Origin: Streptomyces pactum
Lineage (GTDB): Bacteria; Actinomycetota; Actinomycetes; Streptomycetales; Streptomycetaceae
Length of the DNA: 64,000 bases
Assembly (NCBI RefSeq): GCF_002005225.1
Contig: NZ_CP019724.1
Coordinates: 1,240,001-1,304,000, forward strand
Direction of reading: 5' to 3'
Shown here piece after piece: positions 17,179-25,975 of the stretch. Each line of letters starts with the position of its first letter. Within the stretch, counting starts at the first letter, position 1. A program made the translations under genes and the position numbers. A model generated the notes under the pieces. That model saw only the letters and a program-made list of their open reading frames with translations. It was not told the origin of the DNA and did not search any database.

Positions 17179-17412
17179 CCCCCGGCTGATTCTTCACCGG
17201 TGACTGCTGCGCGCCATGGCCCCGGCCCCTCCTTCTGTCACCACCGCTAAACCCGATCTCACCTGTCACTCAAGCCGCCCATGTGGCGGCCATCCACGTT
17301 CGGCCGCTTCGGAGTGGCAGTCGGACAACGACACCTTGCCAGGCCCACAACACGGCTGCCACAGTGGACGCCGCGAGCGCGCGGCGCTTTGCCGCAGGGT
17401 GTGGGGGGCGCC

Positions 17413-18717
17413 ATGAGAGCGGGCACATTATTCGGTTGGTTCGGCGTGCGCATGCCGTTCGGTTCACGAACTGTGGCTCATGTCGATCAGCTCCAGCTGT
17501 ATCACCAGGCATTCGGACGCACCACGCATCATCACGGCGGAGAGCGGATCGAGGTCGCGTTGCGGCTGTCTCCCGGTGACGAAATCGCCGAGGTGAGCGT
17601 CAGAATCCCCATTCCGGCGGTGGAACTGATAGCGCCCGGAGCTCCCCTGATGCTCGTCTCGGCACCCCGTGGGAGTGGAGACAGGCCGATCGAACTCACC
17701 GCACTCGTGAGCGAATCCGGTGCGGAGCATTTGGTGAGCCGAAGAACGGCCGCGTCCAACACCATAAGCGCGCCCGCAGACGGACACGAACGCGATGCGC
17801 CCTGGGCGTTCTCGTTCCAGGCGTGGGAATTGATCACGCCACCGCAGGGGGTCGCACCCTACATATTCGCGACAGCGGACATGCGGCTGCGATTTCCCGC
17901 CATGGCGAATTTCCCCTTACTGCTCACCGTCATCACCCCCGAAGACGTCTCACCACGTTCCACACAGGGCAACTTCGCCATGGCATATCCTTCACGACTG
18001 CTCAACGGACAGCGTTACACCAACATCTACTTCCCCTCTGCCGAAGAAGTGCGCCTCGCCTACCGCTGCGGGGTCAGCGGCCAGTTGGCGGGGAGCCCCT
18101 GGGTCAGCGTGGGCCGGGCGGCTTTCAACTCGCTCTTCGTCTTCTTCGTCGGCTTCCTTGCCGCCTCGGTCGATCGCAACGACCGATTCGTCGCGCTTCT
18201 GGCAATCTTCATCGCCGCGGCCAGCGCTCTGTGGGAGATCATCCAGGAAGTTGCCCGGTTCACGATCTACGGAAGGGGCCGAGGCTTCATCCACGGCTTC
18301 GTACTGGCCGCACAACTGGTCTCGCTCATGGTGCTGGCCTCGTCGGTGGTCAGTATCGGCCTGGCGGACTCCGACCGTCTGCTGAGCTACTCGTCCTACA
18401 CGGCACTGGCCGCGTCAGCGGCTCTGTCCCTGCTGGCCTGCGCTGGGCTCGTCCTCCATCACCAGGGGTTCTGGCAGGGTTTCCAGTGCGATCACCTCGG
18501 ATGCCGGACGGTGTTCCGGATACGCCGCGACCGCCCTGAATGCCGTTACACGGGGCGCGTGTTCTGCGGCCGGCACGCGAGCAGTGTGTGCGGCGGTTGT
18601 GTGCACGGCCCGGACCTGCGGTCAGGAATGATCACGACTATCGACGACTACCGCACGGATCGACTGCGCTGCCGCGGGTGGACCCCGGTGCCGCCCGGAG
18701 GAACGGATGGCCCATGA
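17413..18717 (+). CDS. Unrecognised membrane protein with Cys-rich C-terminus; TTA codon
   Basis: A 434-residue protein from ATG 17413 (MRAGTLFGWFGV); ATG 17452 is an alternative, and the frame is open from 17281. Residues ~1-230 look like a beta-rich soluble domain with no family I recognise. Four hydrophobic helices follow (e.g. AAFNSLFVFFVGFLAASVD; RFVALLAIFIAAASALWEII). The cytosolic tail has about eight cysteines (CDHLGC, PECRY, FCGRHASSVCGGC), like a zinc ribbon. Codon 169 (17917-17919) is TTA, rare in Streptomyces and usually a sign of bldA control. GC is visibly lower than in the flanks. The stop overlaps the methyltransferase ATG, so it is the first gene of the 17.4-22.7 kb cluster. 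Confidence 0.8.
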   Translation: MRAGTLFGWFGVRMPFGSRTVAHVDQLQLYHQAFGRTTHHHGGERIEVALRLSPGDEIAEVSVRIPIPAVELIAPGAPLMLVSAPRGSGDRPIELTALVSESGAEHLVSRRTAASNTISAPADGHERDAPWAFSFQAWELITPPQGVAPYIFATADMRLRFPAMANFPLLLTVITPEDVSPRSTQGNFAMAYPSRLLNGQRYTNIYFPSAEEVRLAYRCGVSGQLAGSPWVSVGRAAFNSLFVFFVGFLAASVDRNDRFVALLAIFIAAASALWEIIQEVARFTIYGRGRGFIHGFVLAAQLVSLMVLASSVVSIGLADSDRLLSYSSYTALAASAALSLLACAGLVLHHQGFWQGFQCDHLGCRTVFRIRRDRPECRYTGRVFCGRHASSVCGGCVHGPDLRSGMITTIDDYRTDRLRCRGWTPVPPGGTDGP

Positions 18718-19445
18718 CGAGGTTTGTCTGGTCACGAGACTGGCGGAAGTTCTTCGGTGACGAGCCGTATCCGTTCGACCTCGCCCAGGTCGAGAAACGG
18801 GACGGAGCGCAGGGGCCGATGCGCCTGGTGACCGCGGTACTCGGGCCGCGCACCCCCCAAAGAGTGCTCGACCTGGGTTGCGGCTACGGGCGGCACATGG
18901 CCGCTCTGGCCGCGGCGGGACACCATGTGTACGGCACGGACCGCAGCGGTCGTGCCGTGGCACGTGCTGGCGCACGTCACCCCCGGGGCGTCGCTGTCGT
19001 GGCGGACAACGGAGAACTGCCCTTCCGGGACGCCGTCTTCGACGCCGCCGTCTCGTTGTACACCAGCGTCGGCTATGCGGGTGCCGGTCCGCGCACGGTG
19101 TTCGCACAGGCCGGCCGGGTCGTACGTCCTGGAGGCCACCTGATCGTCGACGTGGCCGACGGCAGGCGGCGGCCGATCAGCGTGGGCTGTGAGCTGGTGC
19201 CCGGCGGGATGGGGTTCTGGCTGCGCTACGGCACGCGGCGACAGGTCCGGCAGCGGAACCTCGCCCTGTCCCGGCAGGCCATCGGTCTGTACGGGTTCGA
19301 GTACCGGCGTTACACCCCTTCGTCCCTCGCCGCGGACATCGAACACGACGACGTGTGGACCGTCGTGACCATGCAAAGCGGCTTCGACGCGCAGCCCGTC
19401 ACCGGCCACAGCCGTCGCATCGTGGTGGTGGCATGCCGCAAGTGA
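18714..19445 (+). CDS. Class I SAM-dependent methyltransferase
   Basis: A 243-residue methyltransferase. ATG 18714 overlaps the preceding stop (ATGA) with CGGAGGAAC just upstream. Motif I is VLDLGCGYGRHMAALAAAG, the acidic residue after strand 2 is YGTDRS, and motif II/III follow as ELPFRDAVFDAAVSLY and AGRVVRPGGHLIVDVAD. This is a Methyltransf_11/25-type small-molecule O-, N- or C-methyltransferase. The acceptor is unknown; the neighbours suggest a sugar-containing or isoprenoid-linked intermediate. Its last 13 nt overlap the GT4 start. Confidence 0.9.
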   Translation: MTRFVWSRDWRKFFGDEPYPFDLAQVEKRDGAQGPMRLVTAVLGPRTPQRVLDLGCGYGRHMAALAAAGHHVYGTDRSGRAVARAGARHPRGVAVVADNGELPFRDAVFDAAVSLYTSVGYAGAGPRTVFAQAGRVVRPGGHLIVDVADGRRRPISVGCELVPGGMGFWLRYGTRRQVRQRNLALSRQAIGLYGFEYRRYTPSSLAADIEHDDVWTVVTMQSGFDAQPVTGHSRRIVVVACRK

Positions 19446-20593
19446 CGACCGTCCATGCCACCGTGGAGTTCCGGTACCGCGCTTGGGGCGGGATCGCCAG
19501 TGCCCTGGATCTGATGGTCGCGGCCGCTCAGCACGCCAGGCACGACACCCTGATCCTGACCGTGGGTTCCCGCGACGCACTGCACCGGCTCTCCCCGGAC
19601 GTCAGAGTCTGCACCGTCGGTCTGCCGGAGCTGGAGGGGCAGCCGCTGTACCGCAGCGCACGGCGAGTGCAACTGGGCCAACTGGCCGCCCAGCGGCTGA
19701 CGGCCATGCTGCCGCGACTGACGGGGGGAGGCGAAGCGGACCTCCTCGTGCACAGCGAGGAATTCGGCACGCTGCTGCAGGCTCCGACCGGCGTACGCCG
19801 ACGCGTGTTCGTATCCCACGGCCTGGCCGTACAGGAACATCCGCATCGCCCGGACCTCGTGGAACAGGAACGACGCACACTGGCTGCCGCGGACACGGTC
19901 GCCGTCCTGTCCGACGCCCAGGCCGGCACGATGCGCCACGCGTATCCGGAGCTGCGCAACGTGCGGGTGATGCCGCTCCCTCTGATACTGCTCACCGAAC
20001 AGATCAGGCCCGTATCGGCGGCGGAATTCGGGCGCGGACCGATCGTCGCCGCGGGCCGGTCCGTCCGGCAGAAGGGCTTCGACATCCTTCTGCGGGCGGT
20101 ACGAGCGGCCCAGGACACCGACCGCGCCGGCGAGGAGCGGCCTGCACTGCCGCCCGTCATCGTGTACACGGGACATGGCGACACGGATTGTCTCGACGAG
20201 TGCCGTCGACTCGCCGCGGACTGCGGCCCCCGTGTGACGCTCGAACCCTGGCTCCCCCGGAAACAGCTCATGGCGGCGTTGCGCCGTGCCCGCGTGGTGT
20301 GCGTCCCCTCTCGGTTCGAACCCGTTGGGCTGATCGCCGCCGAGGCACTGGCGCTGGGCATCCCCGTCGTGGCATCGCACGTCGGCGGACTGCCCGACCT
20401 CTTGGGCGCGACGACGCGCACGGGATGGACCGTACCCGTCCTCGGGGACGACGGCCCCGCGCCGGGGGAGCTGGCCGACTGTCTGGTTACGGCGGCCCGC
20501 CGCACCACCGGCCCGACTGCAGGGCCCGAAGAACTGCGCCGTTGGCCGCTGGACCGGCATCTGTCCGCGTTGGCCCACATCCTCGACCGGTAG
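19433..20593 (+). CDS. Glycosyltransferase family 4
   Basis: A 386-residue GT-B glycosyltransferase starting at ATG 19433 (MPQVTTVHATVEF), overlapping the methyltransferase. The N-terminal half has VEFRYRAWGGIASALDLMV, a glycine-rich acceptor loop. The C-terminal half has VAAGRSVRQKGFDILLRAV and the retaining-GT E-x7-E motif in SRFEPVGLIAAEALALG, followed by PVVASHVGGLPDLL. GT4 enzymes transfer a sugar from a nucleotide donor with retention. Donor and acceptor are unknown. Confidence 0.92.
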   Translation: MPQVTTVHATVEFRYRAWGGIASALDLMVAAAQHARHDTLILTVGSRDALHRLSPDVRVCTVGLPELEGQPLYRSARRVQLGQLAAQRLTAMLPRLTGGGEADLLVHSEEFGTLLQAPTGVRRRVFVSHGLAVQEHPHRPDLVEQERRTLAAADTVAVLSDAQAGTMRHAYPELRNVRVMPLPLILLTEQIRPVSAAEFGRGPIVAAGRSVRQKGFDILLRAVRAAQDTDRAGEERPALPPVIVYTGHGDTDCLDECRRLAADCGPRVTLEPWLPRKQLMAALRRARVVCVPSRFEPVGLIAAEALALGIPVVASHVGGLPDLLGATTRTGWTVPVLGDDGPAPGELADCLVTAARRTTGPTAGPEELRRWPLDRHLSALAHILDR

Positions 20594-20604
20594 TCGGAGG
20601 CACT

Positions 20605-22074
20605 ATGCGACCGCGCACCCTCCTGGCAACGCCCAACTGGGCCTGGGACCGCTCACCCCTCCCCGTGGACACCCTCCACCCACCGCCCGGCATGCCCCTG
20701 GAGTTCGCCTATCTGGCAGGCGCGTCGAGCGGCACCGCGGAGATACGCATTTTCGACGGCTACGCCGCCGGGGCCGGGCCTGGCGACCTGTCCGAGCAGG
20801 TGGCCGAGTTCGCGCCCACCTGCGTCGTCGTGACCACCACCCCCTCCCTGCTGTACTGGAGGTGTCCACCCATGTCGGTGGACGCGGTCGCCACCGCGGT
20901 GACGGCAGTTCGGCAGGCCGCGGACTGTCCCGTCGTCCTCATCGGCCCCCATCCCACTTTCACCCCCGACTGGACGCTCGAGCACACCGGTGCCGACGCG
21001 TGCTGGAGGGGAGCCTTCGAACGAGACCTGGCACCCCTGCTCGGCCACGGTCTCGACCGAGGCTCCCGCCACCTGCACATCCGCTCCCGGGCCGGCGCCG
21101 GACCGCCGCCGGACGCCGGCATCGCGGTACTCCACCCGGCACAGCTACCCACGGCCGCCTTCACCCACTTCGACCGATCCCTCACGTACGCCCCCCACAT
21201 GTGGTGCGTCACCGACGAGGAACGCCGCCGCCTCACCCCCCTCGTCTCCGGTGCGCTTCTGGAGTCATCCCGCGGGTGCCCCTGGACGTGTGCCTACTGC
21301 GCCAAAGGACCGGTACGCGACCGCTTCGCCCGGAGACCACTGCAACGTCTTTCCGCCGAGCTGCGTGAGCTGGTCGACCGAGGCGTGGACTACGTCTTCT
21401 TCATCGACGAGACGTTCAACGTCCCCGGTCCCGACCTGCGAGCGCTGCTCGCCCAGCTCGCCCGTCTGCCCCTGTCCTTCGGTTTTCAGGGCCGCGCCGA
21501 TCTGATGTCCTCGGCGATGACCGACGCCCTGGCACAGGCCGGCTGTGTCTACGCCGAACTCGGCGTGGACGTCGTGTCCGACTCCCTGGCCAAGGAGATC
21601 GGCCGACGCCAGCACCTGGAGCGCTGTGAACGCGGCATCGACACCGCACGGGCGGCACTGCCCGTCGTACGCTTCAACCGGCTCAACCTGCGCACCGTCG
21701 ACTATCTCGACATCTACGAGCAGGACGACACCGACGACTGGGACTACCCACCCGATCCCGCCTACCCCTACCCCGGCGCACCGCTCGGCGAGGCGCTCAT
21801 GAAGCACTACGGCCGTACGGCCTTCGACTGGGCCTTCGCCCAGCGCTACTCATGGTGGCTCCGCCTGGAAGTACACCTCCAGCGCACCCAGCCCGGCCTG
21901 CCCCTCGCCACGATACGAAGCCTTGAGGACGCCTTCCTGAACCTCGACGCCCCAGCGGCCGCGGCGCTCGCCGGATCGATGGAGGAAGTAGTCGCGGTCC
22001 CCGAGTTCCACCAGCAGAACAAATCCATCCACGGTATGGGGGAAAATGTTCGAGTTCGTCATCCCCGCACGTAA
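20605..22074 (+). CDS. B12-binding-domain radical SAM enzyme
   Basis: A 489-residue enzyme from ATG 20605, with CGGAGG upstream. Residues ~1-150 form a cobalamin-binding Rossmann domain (VVLIGPHPTFTPDWTLEHTG, then ADACWRGAFERDLAPLL). The [4Fe-4S] motif CxxxCxxC is C225, C229, C232 in GCPWTCAYCAKG, followed by YVFFIDETFN and GFQGRADLM of the radical SAM barrel. Family members perform methylations of unactivated carbons or rearrangements. Substrate unknown; I recall a B12-radical-SAM subfamily found beside glycosyltransferases (TIGR04295-type), not checked here. The last 29 nt overlap the GT2 gene. Confidence 0.92.
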   Translation: MRPRTLLATPNWAWDRSPLPVDTLHPPPGMPLEFAYLAGASSGTAEIRIFDGYAAGAGPGDLSEQVAEFAPTCVVVTTTPSLLYWRCPPMSVDAVATAVTAVRQAADCPVVLIGPHPTFTPDWTLEHTGADACWRGAFERDLAPLLGHGLDRGSRHLHIRSRAGAGPPPDAGIAVLHPAQLPTAAFTHFDRSLTYAPHMWCVTDEERRRLTPLVSGALLESSRGCPWTCAYCAKGPVRDRFARRPLQRLSAELRELVDRGVDYVFFIDETFNVPGPDLRALLAQLARLPLSFGFQGRADLMSSAMTDALAQAGCVYAELGVDVVSDSLAKEIGRRQHLERCERGIDTARAALPVVRFNRLNLRTVDYLDIYEQDDTDDWDYPPDPAYPYPGAPLGEALMKHYGRTAFDWAFAQRYSWWLRLEVHLQRTQPGLPLATIRSLEDAFLNLDAPAAAALAGSMEEVVAVPEFHQQNKSIHGMGENVRVRHPRT

Positions 22075-22732
22075 TGAGTCGCAGCGGATCGGGACCGTCA
22101 TCGCCGACCTGCGAGACACCCACGGCGCGGACGCGCGGATCGTGGTCGCCGACAACGCGAGCGACGACGGAACCGCGGAGACGGCGAAGGTCGCCGGCGC
22201 CGACGAGGTCGTCCATGTGGGACGAGTCGGCAAGGGGTTCGCCGCGACGGCCGCCATGAAGTCGTGCACCGGCGAGTTCGTGATGCTCTGTGACGCCGAC
22301 ATCAACGGGCTGGACCGGATGTCCGTGGCGGACCTGCTCGCCGAGGTCCGGCACCGCGGCCTGCCACTGGGCCGCCTCGACCTGCAACGCAGCCCGCACG
22401 ACGCCCCCGTCACCACCCTCACCGCATCGCCCCTGCTCCACCTGCTGGGAGTCCACGGCACCCGCGAACCGCTGGGCGGCCTGATGGCGCTGGATCGCGA
22501 CTTCGTTCTGGACCTCCACCTCCCGGGGGACTGGGGCTTCGACGTCGCTCTGACCCTGGCCGCGCTCGACCGAGCCGGGGAGGTCCCCGAACGGCCCGCA
22601 CCACACGTCACCCACCGCCGCCGACATCTGGGTACCTATCGGCAGATGGCCGAACAGGTGAGCGCCGCCGTCCTGCGTCATCATCACCTCCTGCCGTGGG
22701 ACCACGGCAACTGCACACGGTGTCCCACGTAG
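22046..22732 (+). CDS. Glycosyltransferase family 2
   Basis: A 228-residue GT-A glycosyltransferase. FVIPARNESQRIGTVIADL and VVADNASDDGTAETAKVAGA are the nucleotide-binding strands, and CDADINGLD carries the DXD-like metal motif. LGGLMALDRDFVLDLHLPGD and WGFDVALTLAALD contain the ED/D acceptor-side residues. It lacks transmembrane helices. It resembles glucosyl-3-phosphoglycerate-synthase-like or dolichol-phosphate-type GT2 enzymes. ATG 22046 overlaps the radical SAM gene, and it is the last gene of the cluster. Confidence 0.9.
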   Translation: MFEFVIPARNESQRIGTVIADLRDTHGADARIVVADNASDDGTAETAKVAGADEVVHVGRVGKGFAATAAMKSCTGEFVMLCDADINGLDRMSVADLLAEVRHRGLPLGRLDLQRSPHDAPVTTLTASPLLHLLGVHGTREPLGGLMALDRDFVLDLHLPGDWGFDVALTLAALDRAGEVPERPAPHVTHRRRHLGTYRQMAEQVSAAVLRHHHLLPWDHGNCTRCPT

Positions 22733-23126
22733 AGTTCGCACCCAGCCGCGGCGGGTGCAACGGCACCGTCGCGTCGTATGTCCTGGAAAGACGCCTTCCT
22801 GTGCCGCTGCTGCCCCGATTTCGGGCCCTCTTCGCCTGTGTCCCTCTCGAGCACACGGTCTTCACCGTCAGTTCGCCTGGGCGACACGGTAGACGGCACG
22901 ACTGACAACCGGGCCCTCCGCCGGTGGCTCAGCGCTTCACGACGCGTGTTTCAACGACAACGCGAGACAGACCCGCCAAGGACGGCAACGGCCTGAATCG
23001 CTGAGCAGGAGCTTGACGCTCCGCCCTGGGCCGCCCCGTCCGAGGCCCGGACCACACCGTCACGCGCCTCAGCCGGGAGACGCTCCGGCGTCCGGGCCAT
23101 CTCCCCCAGCTCGTCCCCGACCGGCC
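22733..23126. other. Intergenic region after the 17.4-22.7 kb cluster
   Basis: No gene I can support. Several short frames occur (e.g. an ATG at 22778), but none has a ribosome-binding site or a recognisable product. It marks the boundary between the lower-GC cluster and ordinary high-GC sequence; I see no clear terminator. Confidence 0.55.
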
Positions 23127-24320
23127 TCACCGCTCACCAGCGAGGTCGAGATCACCCTTGCTCGTCTCAGCCATGCCTTCAGCACCCCGGGGGCGGCGCC
23201 ACGGGTGCGCGAGCGGACCGGACACCGCCCGCCACCACGGCCCCACTGGCAGCTCCCCCGCCGGCTCGAACGGCTCGCCCGGCCGCGGGAACGCCGCCGC
23301 CTGGCCAGCCTCCTCAGCCGCGTCCTTCGTCCACTCCCCCGGCTCCGCCCACGCGTGCGGCGCCAGGTTGAAGGTGCCCCAGTGAATCGGCAGCAGGGCA
23401 CCGCCCGGACCGCCTCCCTGCAGGTCAAGGTGGGCCTGAACCGCCTGCGCAGGCGTCATGTGGATGTCCGGCCAGAACTCGGCGTACGCCCCGAGCTGGA
23501 TCATCGTGGCGTCGAACGGGCCGTGCGCGGCGCCGATGTCCCGGAAGCCGTCGAAGTATCCGGTGTCCCCGCTGTGGTAGACGCGGTGTTCGTCACCGGC
23601 GACGACCCAGGACGCCCAGAGGGTGTGCTGGGTGTTGCGCAGCCCGCGCCCGCAGAAGTGCCGGGCCGGGGTGGCGGTCAGGGTGAGCCCGCCGACGCGC
23701 GTCGACTCGTGCCAGTCCAGTTCGCGCAGCCGGCCGGCGGACACGCCCCAGTGTTCGAGGTGGGCGCCGACGCCGAGCGGCACGGCGAACACGGTGTCCG
23801 TGCCGGCCAGCGCCTTGATCGTGGGCATGTCCAGGTGGTCGTAGTGGTCGTGCGAGATGACGACGACGTCGACCGGGCCCAGGGCCGCCAGCGGCACCGG
23901 GACCGGATGCAGCCGCTTGGGACCGGCGAAGGAGAACGGGGAGCAGCGCTCGCCCCAGACGGGGTCGAAGAGCACCCGCTGTCCGTCGATCTCGGCGAGC
24001 ACGCTGGAGTGCCCCATCCAGGTCAGCCGCAGCCCGGTGGCGGGCGGCCGGGCGAGGTCGGCGAGCGTGGTGGCGTGCACCGGGACCGGGCCCCGGGGAG
24101 CGCGGCGGAGCCTCGCCTCCCGGTCGAAGTAGATCTTGGCGAACTCGCGGGCCGATCCGGAGGGCCGGGTCCGGGCGGTGCCCCCGGGATTCTGGAAGAC
24201 GCCGTCACCGAAGTGCGGCGATCTGCGGATACGCGCCATGCGCTCACCGCTCGGGTCCGCGCCGAAGGCCGCGGGCCGCGGCATGCGGAGCCCGGCGCTC
24301 GGGGAACGGAAACCGGCCAC
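23127..24320 (-). CDS. MBL-fold metallo-hydrolase (NAPE-PLD/UlaG-like)
   Basis: A 397-residue metallo-beta-lactamase-fold hydrolase. The zinc ligands are SHDHYDHLD (HxHxDH), ARHFCGR and SGDTGYFDGF, and the terminal His lies in LPIHWGTFNL. The order and the MGHSSVLAEIDGQRVLFDPV segment fit the NAPE-phospholipase-D/UlaG-like group acting on phosphodiesters or lactones. GTG 24320 has GGAGG 4 nt upstream. It stands alone, with divergent genes on its upstream side. The substrate is unknown. Confidence 0.92.
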   Translation of the reverse strand: MAGFRSPSAGLRMPRPAAFGADPSGERMARIRRSPHFGDGVFQNPGGTARTRPSGSAREFAKIYFDREARLRRAPRGPVPVHATTLADLARPPATGLRLTWMGHSSVLAEIDGQRVLFDPVWGERCSPFSFAGPKRLHPVPVPLAALGPVDVVVISHDHYDHLDMPTIKALAGTDTVFAVPLGVGAHLEHWGVSAGRLRELDWHESTRVGGLTLTATPARHFCGRGLRNTQHTLWASWVVAGDEHRVYHSGDTGYFDGFRDIGAAHGPFDATMIQLGAYAEFWPDIHMTPAQAVQAHLDLQGGGPGGALLPIHWGTFNLAPHAWAEPGEWTKDAAEEAGQAAAFPRPGEPFEPAGELPVGPWWRAVSGPLAHPWRRPRGAEGMAETSKGDLDLAGER

Positions 24321-24488
24321 GGTACCTCCAGGTGGAGTAGGTCAGGCTCTCATTATCGTCTCGTCCGACATCACCTCGAACGACGGATGTCACATCCGTG
24401 TTCCTTCCGCCCGTCGTACCGGTGAGGGCGCCCCCGCGAGAGCGCCCGGAAGACGAAGGCACGACCGACGGACCGGAAGGTGGCCCTC

Positions 24489-25073
24489 ATGGCCCGCGTA
24501 TCCCTCACCCCGCCCCGGACGCTCCTCCTCCGCGTCATGGAGCGGTACTCCCGGCGCACCTACGGCAAGGTTCTCGACCCCGGCAAGGCGCTCGCCCACA
24601 ACCCCCGCGTGCTCTGGAGCGACCTGCGGTTCGAGCAGTCGGTGGCCAAGTGGAACAGGCTGGACCCCGACCTGAAGGCGCTCGCCGTGCTGGCCTCGGC
24701 GGCCTCGATCGGCTGCTCCTGGTGCATGGACTTCGGCTACTGGGAGAACGCCGAGCGCGGCATGGACCGGCGCAAGTTGCACGACGTGCCGGTGTGGCGG
24801 GAGAGCGACGCCTACACACCGCTGGAGCGGGACGTCATGGAGTACGCGGAGGCGGTGACGGCGACCCCGCCCGCCGTCGGCGACGACCTCGCCGGGCGGC
24901 TGCGGGCCCGGCTGGGCGAGCCCGCGTTCGTGGAGCTGACGGCCATGGTCGCGGTGGAGAACCTGCGCTCCCGGATCAACGCGGCGCTCGACCTCACCAG
25001 CCAGGGCTTCAAGGACTCCTGCGACCTGCCCGACGCGGGCCCCGCGGCCGCGGCCGCCGCCACGACGGACTGA
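24489..25073 (+). CDS. Carboxymuconolactone decarboxylase (AhpD-like) family protein
   Basis: A 194-residue protein with the AhpD/CMD core: KWNRLDPDLKALAVLASAAS, then IGCSWCMDFGYWENAE. CxxC (CSWC) is the redox-active pair of alkylhydroperoxidase-like members, followed by a conserved acidic/His-type helix. ATG 24489 has GGAAGG 8 nt upstream; GTG 24480 is the longer frame. Members act as peroxidase partners or as decarboxylases; the CxxC points to redox activity. A TetR gene follows on the same strand and may regulate it (inference). Confidence 0.88.
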   Translation: MARVSLTPPRTLLLRVMERYSRRTYGKVLDPGKALAHNPRVLWSDLRFEQSVAKWNRLDPDLKALAVLASAASIGCSWCMDFGYWENAERGMDRRKLHDVPVWRESDAYTPLERDVMEYAEAVTATPPAVGDDLAGRLRARLGEPAFVELTAMVAVENLRSRINAALDLTSQGFKDSCDLPDAGPAAAAAATTD

Positions 25074-25147
25074 GCCACCGGGCCGGGAGCGGCCGTCGCC
25101 GCACGGTGCGTCCGGCCCTGTCCGGGCGCCTGTATAGGGTGACGGGC

Positions 25148-25768
25148 GTGGGGAGAGTCCGGTTGAGTGTGACGGAGCGGCGCGAGGAGCTGCTGCGCGC
25201 GGCCATCGAGCAGATATCGGTGCGGGGCGTGGCCGCGCTGCGCATCGCCGACGTGGCCGCCACGCTCGGTGTCAGCAACGCGCTGGTGCTCTACCACTTC
25301 TCCACGAAGGAGAAGCTGGTCGCGGCCGCGTTCACCTACGCCGCCGAGGACGACCTCGCCCACCTGCGCAAACTGCTCGGCCGACGCACGTCGGCGCTGC
25401 GCCGGCTGCGGGCGGCCGTGCGGTGGTACGCCCCGACCGGGCAGGCCAAGGGCTGGCGGCTGTGGATCGAGGGCTGGGCGGTGGCGTTGCGGGAGCCCGC
25501 GCTGCGGGAGGTCACGCGGGAGCTGGACCGTCAGTGGAAGGCGGCGATCGCCGAGGTGGTCGCCGAGGGCGTGGCCGCCGGGGAGTTCCCGTGCCCGGAC
25601 CCCGAAGGCGCCGCCCTCCGCCTGACCGCCCTGCTCGACGGGCTGGCCGTGCAACTGACGTCGTACGCGGGCGCGGTGTCACGGGCCCGGGCCCACGCGT
25701 GGATGGACGAGGCGCTCGCCCGGGAACTGGGCCTGGAACGGGAGGCGTTGACCACACAGCGCCCCTAG
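25148..25768 (+). CDS. TetR-family transcriptional regulator
   Basis: A 206-residue TetR regulator. The helix-turn-helix reads VTERREELLRAAIEQISVRG, then ALRIADVAATLGVSNALVLYH with FSTKEKLVAAAF. The C-terminal domain has EGWAVALREPALREVTREL and LLDGLAVQLTSYAG, like the BetI-type C-terminal family. GTG 25148 is chosen; TTG 25163 and GTG 25169 are alternatives, and the longer frame from 24398 is not credible because it overlaps the previous gene. The ligand is unknown. Confidence 0.9.
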   Translation: MGRVRLSVTERREELLRAAIEQISVRGVAALRIADVAATLGVSNALVLYHFSTKEKLVAAAFTYAAEDDLAHLRKLLGRRTSALRRLRAAVRWYAPTGQAKGWRLWIEGWAVALREPALREVTRELDRQWKAAIAEVVAEGVAAGEFPCPDPEGAALRLTALLDGLAVQLTSYAGAVSRARAHAWMDEALARELGLEREALTTQRP

Positions 25769-25975
25769 GGTCCCGCGCCCACGGGCCGGGACCCGACCCG
25801 CGACCAGGTGGTGCCGACGCCCGGCCCCGCGGCGTTCCACCGCCCGGACCTCGTCCGCGCTCCGGCCCCGGCGCGACAGCCCGCGAGGTGCCGCGCGCAC
25901 GGCCTCGGCGACGACGGCGGGGCGACGGCCGGCACGGACCACGCGCACCGCGCCGACCGCCCGTGCCCCCCCCTG

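Noticed and set aside
22684..22996. Short frames after the GT2 gene (e.g. ATG 22778, 72 aa) as RiPP precursor candidates near a radical SAM gene
   Set aside because: No ribosome-binding site, no leader-like sequence, and the translation (Ser/Arg-rich) looks random. The enzyme type also does not require a peptide partner.
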